The translations under genes and the position numbers were made by a program. From Adenanthera pavonina (taxonomy: Eukaryota; Streptophyta; Magnoliopsida; Fabales; Fabaceae), in assembly GCA_026686845.1 (NCBI GenBank), contig JAIVEN010000047.1, forward strand, positions 124,001-188,000: a stretch of 64,000 nt of DNA. Direction: 5' to 3'. Of this stretch, positions 24,691 through 33,237 are shown piece by piece (the first letter of the stretch is position 1; every line of letters begins with the position of its first letter). A model generated the notes under the pieces. That model saw only the letters and a program-made list of their open reading frames with translations. It ran no database searches and was not told the DNA's origin.

Positions 24691-25325
24691 TTCCCTCCCT
24701 CCTGAAAAGGATTCGTCCTCGAATCTGAAATGTCAAAAAGAGAGAGGTCAGCCACATTAAAGGTTGCACTTACATTTCCATAAGTATGAGGCAAATCAAT
24801 TTTATAAGCATTATCATTTATCCTTTCCAAAACTTGAAAAGGACCGTCGCCTCTTGGGTGCAATTTGGATTTCCTTTGTTCAGGAAACCTCTCTTTCCTT
24901 AGATGAACCCACACCCAATCTCCAGGCTCGAAGACAACCTTCCTGCTACCTTTGTTAGCCTGTTGAGCATATTGCTCATTTTTCCTCTCAATGTTTGCTT
25001 TTACCTTAGCATGTAAGTCCTGCATAAACTTAGCTTTCTTTTCAGCATCAAGGTTAGCAAACTCAGTAACAGGCAAAGGAAGAATATCAAGTGGAGTCAA
25101 AGGATTGAACCCATAGACAACTTCAAAAGGAGAATAACTAGTAGTAGAATGCACAGCTCGGTTATATGCAAACTCCACATGAGGTAAACACTTTTCCCAA
25201 TTTTTAAGATTTTTATGCAATATAGCACGCAATAAAGAAGAAAGTGTTCGATTTACTACCTCTGTTTGCCCATCCATTTGGGGATGTGCAACTGTTGAAA
25301 ACACAAGCTTAGTTCCCAGTTTAGC
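24426..25325 (-). pseudogene. pol: Integrase C-terminal part, running into the 3' LTR
   Basis: Same frame as the upstream pol frame, separated by one TAG codon; the first ATG after the stop is at 25304. It holds the catalytic Glu of the DDE triad (HPQMDGQTEVVNRTL, Glu15 counted from that ATG), the GPY-like region (KLHPRGDGPFQVLERIND) and NVSATFNVADLSLFD. The frame then crosses the polypurine tract and continues 88 codons inside the 3' LTR, with GGPMTRARTKAMKQAM near its start, ending at 24426. No classical chromodomain was recognised; a basic tail overlapping the LTR is known from CRM-clade integrases, where it is thought to direct insertion to centromeric chromatin. The stop upstream separates the catalytic Glu from the two Asp residues, so no complete integrase can be made without readthrough. 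Confidence 0.9.
24691..24703 (-). other. Polypurine tract, within the integrase reading frame
   Basis: On the minus strand this reads AGGAGGGAGGGAA, directly next to the 3' LTR start TGATGAAGG, where it would prime plus-strand DNA. It also lies inside the open integrase frame and encodes part of QEGGN, so the same bases serve priming and coding. Confidence 0.92.
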
Positions 25326-28205
25326 CTATAAAGTTTTCCAGAAATGACTCAAGAATTTAACATCACGATCACTAACAATGGACCTGGGTAAACCATGCAA
25401 TCTAACTATCTCCTTAAAGAATAGATCAGAGATGTGAATAGCATCATGTGTTTTAGAGCAAGCAATGAAATGAGCCATCTTGCTAAACCTATCCACCACA
25501 ACAAATACACTATCCTTACCAGCAGGGGACTTAGGCAATCCAAGCACAAAATCCATAGAAATGTCCACCCAAGGATGTGAAGGAACAGGCAAAGGTGTAT
25601 ATAATCCATGGGGATGCAGTCGAGATTTAGCATGCTTGCACACAATACATTTATCACACACAGAAACAACATCCTTGCGCATATGTGGCCAATAAAAATG
25701 ATCTTTCATCATTGCCAAAGTCTTATCAACTCCAAAATGACCCATTAAACCTCCTCCATGAGATTTTTTAACCAAAAGCTCATGCATAGAACATGCAGGA
25801 ACACATAGCTTACTTCCCTTAAACAAGAACCCATCAAATCTATAAAAATCATCAACACCATGATTCTCACACAATTTCCAGGTTTCAGCAAAGTCAACAT
25901 CACATTCATACATGCTTTTCAAGGATTCAAAATCAATCAACTTAGCCTGCATAGATGTAATGAGACTATATCTCCTAGACAATGCATCAGCAACAACATT
26001 TTCTTTACCATGCTTATGTTTCAAAACATATGGAAAAGATTCAATAAACTCAAGCCAAACAGCGTGTCTTTTGTTCAATTTGTTTTGGGTCTTAAGGTAT
26101 TTCAAACTTTCATGATCAGAATGCAAAACAAATTCATTAGACCACAGATAATGTTGCCAATGTTCTAAGGTTCTTTTTAGTGCATACAACTCTTTATCAT
26201 ATGTAGAATAATTCAAGCATGCACCACTAAGCTTCTCACTAAAATATGCAATTGGTCTAGCCTCTTGCATCAAAACAGCTCCAATTCCAATACCAGAAGC
26301 ATCACATTCAACTTCAAAAACCTTAGAAAAGTTAGGAAGAATAAGTAGAGGGGCATTGGTTAGCTTATCTTTCAGTGTTTGAAAAGCCCTCTCTTGTGCC
26401 TCACCCCATTTAAACACAACATTTTTCTTTACCAGTTCATTTAGAGGTGCAGCAATGGTTGAGAAGTCCCGCACAAATCTCCGGTAGAAACTTGCAAGTC
26501 CATGGAAACTCCTCACTTCATTTGCATTCCTTGGTGTAGGCCAATCGTGGATAGCTTTCACTTTCTCCTCATCCACTCGAATCCCTTCAGCACCTACAAC
26601 AAACCCAAGGAAGACAACAGAATCCAAACAAAAAGAACATTTCTCTAAATTGGCAAAGAGTCTATTTTCACGTAAGATATCAAATACAGCACGCAAATGT
26701 TCAGCATGCTCTTCAAGACTCTTAGAAAACACCAAAATATCATCAAAGTATACGACTACAAACTTTCCTATGTAGGGACGAAAAGCATGATTCATAAGAC
26801 TCATAAATGTGCTAGGAGCATTAGTCAAACCAAACGGCATAACTAACCACTCATATAACCCAAACTTAGTCTTAAAAGCAGTCTTCCATTCATCCCCTTC
26901 TTTCATCCTAATCTGATGATATCCACTCCTAAGATCTATCTTTGAAAATAAACAAGCACCATGCAGTTCATCTAGCATGTCATCTAACCGAGGAATGGGA
27001 TATCGATACTTAACTGTAATTTTGTTGATGGCACGACAATCAACACACATTCTCCACTTGCCATCTTTCTTGGGCACCAAAATGACTGGAACAGCACATG
27101 GACTAAGGCTTTCTTTCACGAACCCCTTTTTCAGTAATTCCTCAACTTGCCTTTGAATTTCCTTAGTCTCCTCTGGATTTGCCCTATATGCAGGCCTATT
27201 TGGAATAGATGCTCCAGGGATGAAGTCAATCCTATGCTCAATACCTCTTATTGGGGGCAACCCATCTGGTATCTCCTCTGGAAATAATTCCTTATATTCC
27301 TGCAACAAGCTCAAAACACTAGAAGGAAGAGAGTTATCTAAATCAGAAATAGTTAGATACACTTCCTTATACATAAGTACAAAGGAAGGTTCACAAAACA
27401 AAGCTCTTTTGATTTCTCCTCCTCCAGCAAACAAAGTTACTTTTGTTTCTTCACTCTCATTCTTTTTCATAAAGCTCCTTTGCTCTTTTCTTTTGAGCTC
27501 ACTTGCTTTTCTTTCTTTCTCATGCTCTTTCTTTTCTTTTTCTTTCATTTTACTCTCTTGCGTAATTCTCCTTTGGTCTTCAAGAGCCTGCACTGGACTA
27601 AGAGGTGTTAGCACAATGGTCTTATTATTATACTCAAATGAGTACCTATTAGTGTAACCATCATACTTAATCCTCCTATCATACTGCCATGGCCTACCAA
27701 GTAACAAGTGTCCAACATGCATAGGTACAACATCACATAAAACCTCATCTTTATAGCTACCTATGGAAAATGTTACAATCACTTGTTTAGTTACCTTAGC
27801 ATCCCCACTTTCATTAAACCACAGCAAATTATAAGGTGTAGGATGCTTCAAAGTTGGTAAACCAAGTTTCTCAACTAACAAGGTGCTTGCTACATTGGTA
27901 CAACTACCATTATCAATGATAAGATTGCATACCTTGTTATTAATGAAACATCTAGTATGAAACAAATTCTCGCGTTGCTCTCTCTCATGGCCCACCTTTG
28001 GCTGTATGTTAAGAGCACGCCTAGATACCAATACTTCTCCTTCAACGGCCTCAGCTATCTCCACATCAGAATCATCTTCACTAGAGTTTAACTCGGCCTC
28101 CTTCGTCTCTTCACCACTGCTTTCACTAGTCACACAACCATTCTCAAGAGCAATCATAGTTCTTTTAGTGGGACATTGTGAAGCAATATGACCAAACCTT
28201 GACAT
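25326..28205 (-). pseudogene. pol: pol: protease, reverse transcriptase, RNase H, integrase N-terminal part
   Basis: 959 codons open from the second half of the zinc knuckle (residues 4-11). Protease: IIDNGSCTNVAS with the catalytic Asp at 98. A highly charged Lys/Glu stretch (210-253) follows. Reverse transcriptase: SKIDLRSGYH with Asp424 and the VYFDD box with Asp488/489. RNase H: ECDAS (Asp635), KELYAL (Glu672), HSDHESL (Asp697) and VADALSR (Asp740). Integrase: an HHCC finger (His816, His823, Cys850, Cys853) and the first two catalytic Asp residues at 885 (SMDFV) and 946 (VSDRD). The frame ends at TAG (25326-25328) after FLSHFWKTL, before the third catalytic residue. The ATG at 28205 is not a natural start, since pol is normally made as gag-pol. 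All active-site residues I checked are present, so the damage is limited to the breaks. Confidence 0.93.
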
Positions 28206-28273
28206 TTAAAACATTTAACTTTAGAAGAATCAGAAGAAGAAAATTTAGAAGATTTACCTTTGGAACTAGGAAT
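28190..28273 (-). pseudogene. gag-pol junction: linker and frameshifted CCHC zinc knuckle
   Basis: Between the gag stop and the pol frame. The first two knuckle cysteines (CFKC, codons at 28213-28202) are read in the gag frame, while the His and last Cys (GHIASQC) are read in the pol frame. A one-base length change between them, near 28193-28198, splits the knuckle. A programmed gag-pol frameshift would not be expected inside the finger, so this is damage or an assembly error. Confidence 0.82.
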
Positions 28274-29191
28274 CTATTCTTTCAACTTGTTCTTTTCCTC
28301 AGGTTTGGGCTCACCTTTCCATTTGGAAGACACATTATATTCCTTTGATCTACCATAGGATTTGTATTCCTTGTTTGAACTCCCATATGACTTCACTTTC
28401 TGTTTTGCCTTCAAGTGCCTTTCAACTTTAATGGCTTTATGCAATAACTCCTCCACATCAAGATAGTTTTGCATCTCAACCTTGGCAGCAATATCTGGAT
28501 TCAATCCTCTAAGGAACCTTGCCATTGTTTGCTCAGGATCTTCATCTACATGGGCCTTTATCATGGACATCTCCATCTCCTGGTAATAATCCTCCACACT
28601 CATGGTTCCTTGTTTTAGTTTTTGAAGCTTCATGTGTACATCCCTATGGTAATGATTTGGCACATATCGTTTTCTCATAATTGTCTTCATTTCATGCCAT
28701 GTCCTAATAGGACCCTCTCCAGTTCTCCTCCTAGTGGTACACAACTGGTTCCACCAAATACTAGCATAGTCAGTAAATTCAACAGCAGCCAATCTTACCT
28801 TACTTTCCTCAGAATATGAATTGCATTCAAACACAAGCTCCACGCGCCTTTCCCATTCTAAGTAACCATCAGGATCAACTTTCCCTTGGAAGGAAGGAAT
28901 CTTCATTTTTATATTGGAAAGGGGATCCTTCTTATGCTCTTGGTTATGTCTAAATGTATGCCGGCTTTGTCTAGCTCTTCTTGGTTGCAGCTCTTCCTCC
29001 TCAAATTCAGTTCCCACCTCTTCTTCACCATCATCAGAATAGATCATATGGTGCTTTCCTCGACTTGTTTTAGAATGAGAAGGGGAAGCTTCCATCACAT
29101 CTAATCTCATACTCAATTTCTTGAGCTGATCATTTATGGAGTCCATAAAGAGCTTCAAATCTGGCATTTGAGTTTCACTACCACCAGACAT
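28274..29191 (-). pseudogene. gag: gag (capsid region), ended early by an in-frame stop
   Basis: Encodes the Retrotrans_gag capsid protein that forms the particle around the element RNA. The frame opens at an ATG at 29233, but the ATG at 29191 (MSGGSETQMPDLK) is the likelier start because the 14 residues before it are not gag-like. From the upstream ATG (319 aa), KIPSFQG lies at 111-117, YLEWERRVELVF at 124-135, the WW pair at 150-151 and MARFLRGL near 228-235, followed by a Lys-rich linker. The frame stops at TAG (28274-28276), before the zinc knuckle. The same frame continues past the stop as a Ser/Lys linker into CFKC, the first half of a CCHC knuckle, so the stop is a later mutation and not the natural gag end. 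Confidence 0.88.
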
Positions 29192-30306
29192 GTTTCCAAG
29201 AACCTGAAATGTTAGTGCAAATTCAAAGAGCAATGGACCTCACCACTCTCTCACGTGTTACACTCAAGAATGATGTAAGTTCACTCGTGTTTTACACACT
29301 TTAAAGACTTTTTCCAGAAATGATATAATTACACTCTTGCCTTTTACCACTCACTCTTGCTTCCTATGAGAGTGCAAAATTGAATCTGAACTTAAATCAA
29401 GAAGCAATGTTTTAAGTGGCAATCTCAAAGTCAAAGATCCAAGAATTTAAATTCTCAAAGAGTGTAAAATGTTGGTGACCAACAAAGAAAGATGGGCTTT
29501 CTGTAGGAACAAGTTAGGGAATTTAAATTATGTAGGAAAATAGACAGAATTAAACTAGAAGAGTAAAATTCTGAGTAAAAAATAAAAGACAAGAATGGAA
29601 ACTTACCACAAATAAGAAATTATGAATGGGTATTCAAAAGTTGATTCTCCTTTAATGAGATCAGAAAATGGAGCAATTAAATAACATTAATGCCCAATCA
29701 CAAAAGGAAATTTGTAATTCAAACTACCACCTGGATTGAAAGATCTTAAAGTAGGAAAGAAAACAAGATCTCCTTAATTTTTTTGGAAATTGCCTTAGCA
29801 GCCGTATCTTTTTTTTTTTTTTAATTTTATATACGAATTTTTCTTTTTCCAAGGCTGCAATCAATTCTCTCTTTCTTTTTCTATTTTTTTTTTTGGCAAA
29901 ATCACAACAAGAAATCTGGGCAGTAACTAAATTCTTTGGGCAGATAACAAAGAACTCCACAATCTCAATGGAAACAAGAATCAAATATGGTAAGATCCTT
30001 TAGCAAAGAAAATGAAAGAAAATGGACAACAAAATTAGAATAGATCATGCCACAATAAGAACAAAACGAAAGATTATGAAGTCTGGAAAATAGATCAAGA
30101 ACATAGAACAAAAAAGCAAGGTAAAAACGAATGAACAAAGACAGATAGTACAAAGAACAGTGACGAAGGAACAGTATGGATGAACAGTACGAATATTTTC
30201 TGGACAGCAAGCATGAACAGTACGGATGAATAGTGCTACGATTTTTTGGATAGCAAGGAAAAATGGAATGAAACAACAGAAACACGCCTTGATTTGCAAG
30301 CCGAAT
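29192..30306 (-). other. Untranslated leader of the retrotransposon
   Basis: About 1.1 kb between the PBS and the preferred gag start. No convincing coding frame; it holds T-rich runs (near 29808-29822 and 29884-29894 on the plus strand) and a short imperfect repeat near the PBS. Long leaders are common in plant gypsy elements and usually hold dimerisation and packaging signals, none of which I can identify. A TTTCAG stands just upstream of the gag ATG on the coding strand. Confidence 0.7.
30169..30260. repeat. Imperfect 46-bp tandem repeat in the leader
   Basis: Two units, starting at 30169 and 30215, each begin GAACAGTAYGGATGAA and end near TGGAYAGCAAG. They lie 47-138 bp inside the PBS. 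Function unknown; a structured leader RNA is possible. Confidence 0.7.
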
Positions 30307-30317
30307 CTCTGATACCA
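30307..30317 (-). other. Primer-binding site, initiator methionine tRNA
   Basis: On the minus strand this reads TGGTATCAGAG, two bases after the 5' LTR end (CCCATCA). It is the standard plant PBS, complementary to the 3' end of initiator tRNA-Met, and sets the start of minus-strand cDNA synthesis. Confidence 0.95.
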
Positions 30318-30319
30318 AA

Positions 30320-31223
30320 TGATGGGAGACACGTTAGGAACCCGTCCTAAGAGCCTTCTTTGATATAAAGATCGTGCAACTCAAGGAAAGATGAATTGAA
30401 CGCAAGAACAACGAAGAACAACAATGAACAAAAACTAAAGAAAATAGACTCGATGAAATAAGAAGACTGAACAAAATGTTAATCGAAGGAAGTAGACTCC
30501 AAGAGAACCCGTCTCTTGAATCCTAACTCCGGGACGCCACAAGGATCACCACTCCTTGATAAGTCCTCATTCTTTCTGGCACTCAAGGATAAGCAAGAAA
30601 GAACTCACAGAACAACAATAAAGCTGCTGAAAAGAAATTCATTCATTCATATTGTGTCTTGCAATAGTACAAGAGGTGCCTATTTATAGGCAAGTATTAA
30701 CCCACAAACTATCTCTAGTTCACCCCACAAACCTAACCTTATTAATGCTAATTAATACAAAAAGGAAATCCTAAGTCAAAAGGAGCATTTAATTCTAATT
30801 TTGAATTTGAAAAGGTTGGCTCCTCTTAAATACATAAAGCAAAGCAAATCAAATCATTATTTGCCTTTTATTGAAAAGGAAACAAATTGACTAAAATAAT
30901 CCTAATAAAACTTATTAAAAACGTCACTTTTAGTGACCACATGAGAAGCACATGTATTTTAAGTGAATTCTCCATATTGGGCCTTCTCCAAGTTGGGCTT
31001 GTTGACTATAATTTGGCTCCACATTTTCAGCTTGCCTCTTTCTTTGTTTTGGGCCTCAAAATCATTCAAATACAATGGTTCCATGTTAATCATATTTTGG
31101 ATCAACCCATTCATGGCTTGCTTCATGGCTTTGGTCCTAGCTCTGATCATTGGTCCGCCAATGCCTTGAAGTGGGTCTTGAATTTGTCCATGGCCCATTG
31201 TTTCCCTTAACTTGCCTTCATCA
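30320..31223 (-). repeat. 5' LTR (right end), 904 bp
   Basis: Partner of the LTR at 23787-24690, the same length with the same termini. It would carry the promoter for the minus-strand genomic RNA. Its upstream part (30959-31223) repeats the integrase-tail coding sequence, but there that sequence is only U3 and not a gene. Confidence 0.96.
30681..30688 (-). promoter_or_regulatory. TATA box of the 5' LTR
   Basis: TATAAATA on the minus strand, in CCTATAAATAGG (itself a palindrome), about 360 bp from the LTR/PBS junction. Its position inside the LTR fits the U3 promoter; the transcription start is not mapped. Confidence 0.65.
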
Positions 31224-31228
31224 ATGTT
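31224..31228. repeat. Target-site duplication, right copy (ATGTT)
   Basis: ATGTT directly follows the LTR end CATCA and continues into TAGAAACCTGG of the interrupted satellite monomer, matching the left copy at 23782-23786. Confidence 0.95.
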
Positions 31229-33237
31229 TAGAAACCTGGAACTTTCAAACAAAATGAGGTTAAAGCGGAATCCGATTGTGTTCATTTCATCAACCAAGGC
31301 ACAAATTGGAGTGAGGATGTCGGATAAACTTAGTAGCTCACTTCATGTCGCAAGTTTCGTGAGATTTTTATTATCTTTTGCTTTTCAATGCATTTTCATC
31401 AAGTTGGATCGTTTGACCCAAATGGCGTCATGATGAAGCCGAATTGTGCAAGTTTCTTCCAACTAGACTCAAATTATTGTGAGTAAGCCGCATAAAGTCC
31501 CTACTTTGCTTAAAATTCCAAATCTTCTGGCATTCTTCTCCGTAGAGCCTCCCGGTGAATGTTTAGAAACCTTGAACTTTCAAACAAAATGAGGTTAAAG
31601 CGGAATCCGATTGTGTTCATTTCATCAACCAAGGCCCAAATCGGTGTGAGGATGTCGGATAAACTCACTAGCTCACTTCATGTTTCAAATTTCATGAGAT
31701 TTTCCGATTTCTTTTGCTTTTCAATGCATTTTGATGAAGATGGACCGTTTAGCCAAAATGGCGTCATGATGAAACAGAATTGTGCACGTTTCTTCCAACT
31801 AGACTCGAATTGTAGTGGCTAAGCCGCATAAAGTCCCTACCTCGCTTAAAATTCCAAATCTTCTGGCATTCTCCTCCCTAGAGCCTCCCGGTGAATGTTT
31901 AGAAACCTGGAACTTCCTAACAAAATGAGCTTAAAGCGTACTCCGAATGTGTTGATTTCATCAACCAATGCTCAAATTGGTGTGAGGATGCCGGATAAAC
32001 TCACTAGCTCACTTCATGTTTCAAATTTCATGAGATTTTCCGATTTCTTTTGCTTTTCAATGCATTTTGATGAAGATGGATTGTTTGGCCAAAATGGCGT
32101 CATGATGAAACCGAATTGTGCAAGTTTCTTCCAACTAGACTCGTATTATTGTGAGTAAGCCGCATAAAGTCCCTACCTCACTTGAAATTCCAAATCTTCT
32201 GGCATTCTCCTCCTTAGAGCCTCCCTGTGAATGTTTAGAAACCTGGAACTTTCAAACAAAATGAGGTTAAAGCGGAATCCGATTGTGTTCATTTCATCAA
32301 CCAAGGCTCAAATTGGTGTGAGGATGTCGGATAAACTTAGTAGCTCACTTCATGTCGCAAGTTTCGTGAGATTTTTATTATCTTTTGCTTTTCAATGCAT
32401 TTTCATCAAGTTGGATCGTTTGACCCAAATGGCGTCATGATGAAGCCGAATTGTGCAAGTTTCTTCCAACTAGACTCAAATTATTGTGAGTAAGCCGCAT
32501 AAAGTCCCTACTTCGCTTAAAATTCCAAATCTTCTGGCATTCTTCTCCGTAGAGCCTCCCGGTGAATGTTTAGAAACCTTGAACTTTCAAACAAAATGAG
32601 GTTAAAGCGGAATCCGATTGTGTTCATTTCATCAACCAAGGCCCAAATCGGTGTGACGATGTCGGATAAACTCACTAGCTCACTTCATGTTTCAAATTTC
32701 ATGAGATTTTTCGATTTCTTTTGCTTTTCAATGCATTTTGATGAAGATGGACCGTTTAGCCAAAATGGCGTCATGATGAAACGGAATTGTGCACGTTTCT
32801 TCCAACTAGACTCGAATTGTAGTGGCTAAGCCGCATAAACTCCCTACCTCGCTTAAAATTCCAAATCTTCTGGCATTCTCCTCCCTAGAGCCTCCCGGTG
32901 AATGTTTAGAAACCTGGAACTTCCTAACAAAATGAGTTTAAAGCGTACTCCGAATGTGTTGATTTCATCAACCAATGCTCAAATTGGTGTGAGGATGCCG
33001 GATAAACTCACTAGCTCACTTCATGTCTCAAATTTCATGAGATTTTCCGATTTCTTTTGCTTTTCAATGAATTTTGATGAAGATGGATTGTTTGGCCAAA
33101 ATGGCGTCATGATGAGGCCGAATTGTGCAAGTTTCTTCCAACTAGACTCGTATTACTGTGAGTAAGCCGCATAAACTCCCTACCTTGCTTAAAATTCCAA
33201 ATCTTGTGGCATTCTCCTCCTTAGAGCCTCCTAGTGA
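31224..33237 (+). repeat. Two copies of a 1007-bp trimer next to the retrotransposon
   Basis: Order C (31224), D (31559), D' with AACTTCCTAACAAAATGAG (31895), then C (32231), D (32566) and D' (32902). The offset is 1007 bp with about 1-2% differences by eye. The first C monomer is the one split by the retrotransposon, so the left part of this trimer lies at the other side of the element. Confidence 0.85.

Larger units (their letters stand above)
23787..31223 (-). mobile_element. Full-length Ty3/gypsy LTR retrotransposon, probably CRM clade
   Basis: A 7437-bp element in minus orientation: 5' LTR (right), primer-binding site, leader, gag, zinc knuckle, protease, reverse transcriptase, RNase H, integrase, polypurine tract and 3' LTR (left). 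The order protease-RT-RNase H-integrase makes it Ty3/gypsy (Metaviridae). Three points support the CRM clade: the gag type (IKMKIPSFQGKVDPDGYLEW), an integrase tail rich in basic residues (GGPMTRARTKAMKQAM) in place of a recognisable classical chromodomain, and a reading frame that crosses the polypurine tract into the 3' LTR. Both LTRs and the target duplication are intact, so it is one complete insertion. Two in-frame stops and one frameshift make it non-autonomous, although PBS, PPT and LTRs would still allow mobilisation in trans. Clade assignment is by eye; Tekay, Galadriel or Reina membership is less likely. Confidence 0.93.

Noticed and set aside
25406..25672. Other short frames inside the element (25406-25672 minus, 27220-27657 plus, 25860-26168 plus and others)
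   Set aside because: They are out-of-frame or antisense shadows of pol and gag and have no recognisable domain of their own.
28190..28280. Programmed ribosomal frameshift between gag and pol
   Set aside because: The frame change falls inside the zinc knuckle and splits its four ligands between frames, and an in-frame stop precedes it. A functional shift site would lie after the knuckle. Damage or an assembly error is simpler.
29965..30332. Minus-strand frames in the leader (29965-30318, 30045-30332) as an extra gene before gag
   Set aside because: They overlap each other and the PBS, are low-complexity (Phe/Leu/Ser/Cys rich) and match no family I know. The leader is best treated as non-coding.
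23787..31223. Integrated plant pararetrovirus or envelope-bearing retrovirus
   Set aside because: There are true LTRs, an integrase and a 5-bp target duplication, but no movement protein, coat protein or envelope-like frame after integrase; it is an ordinary gypsy element.
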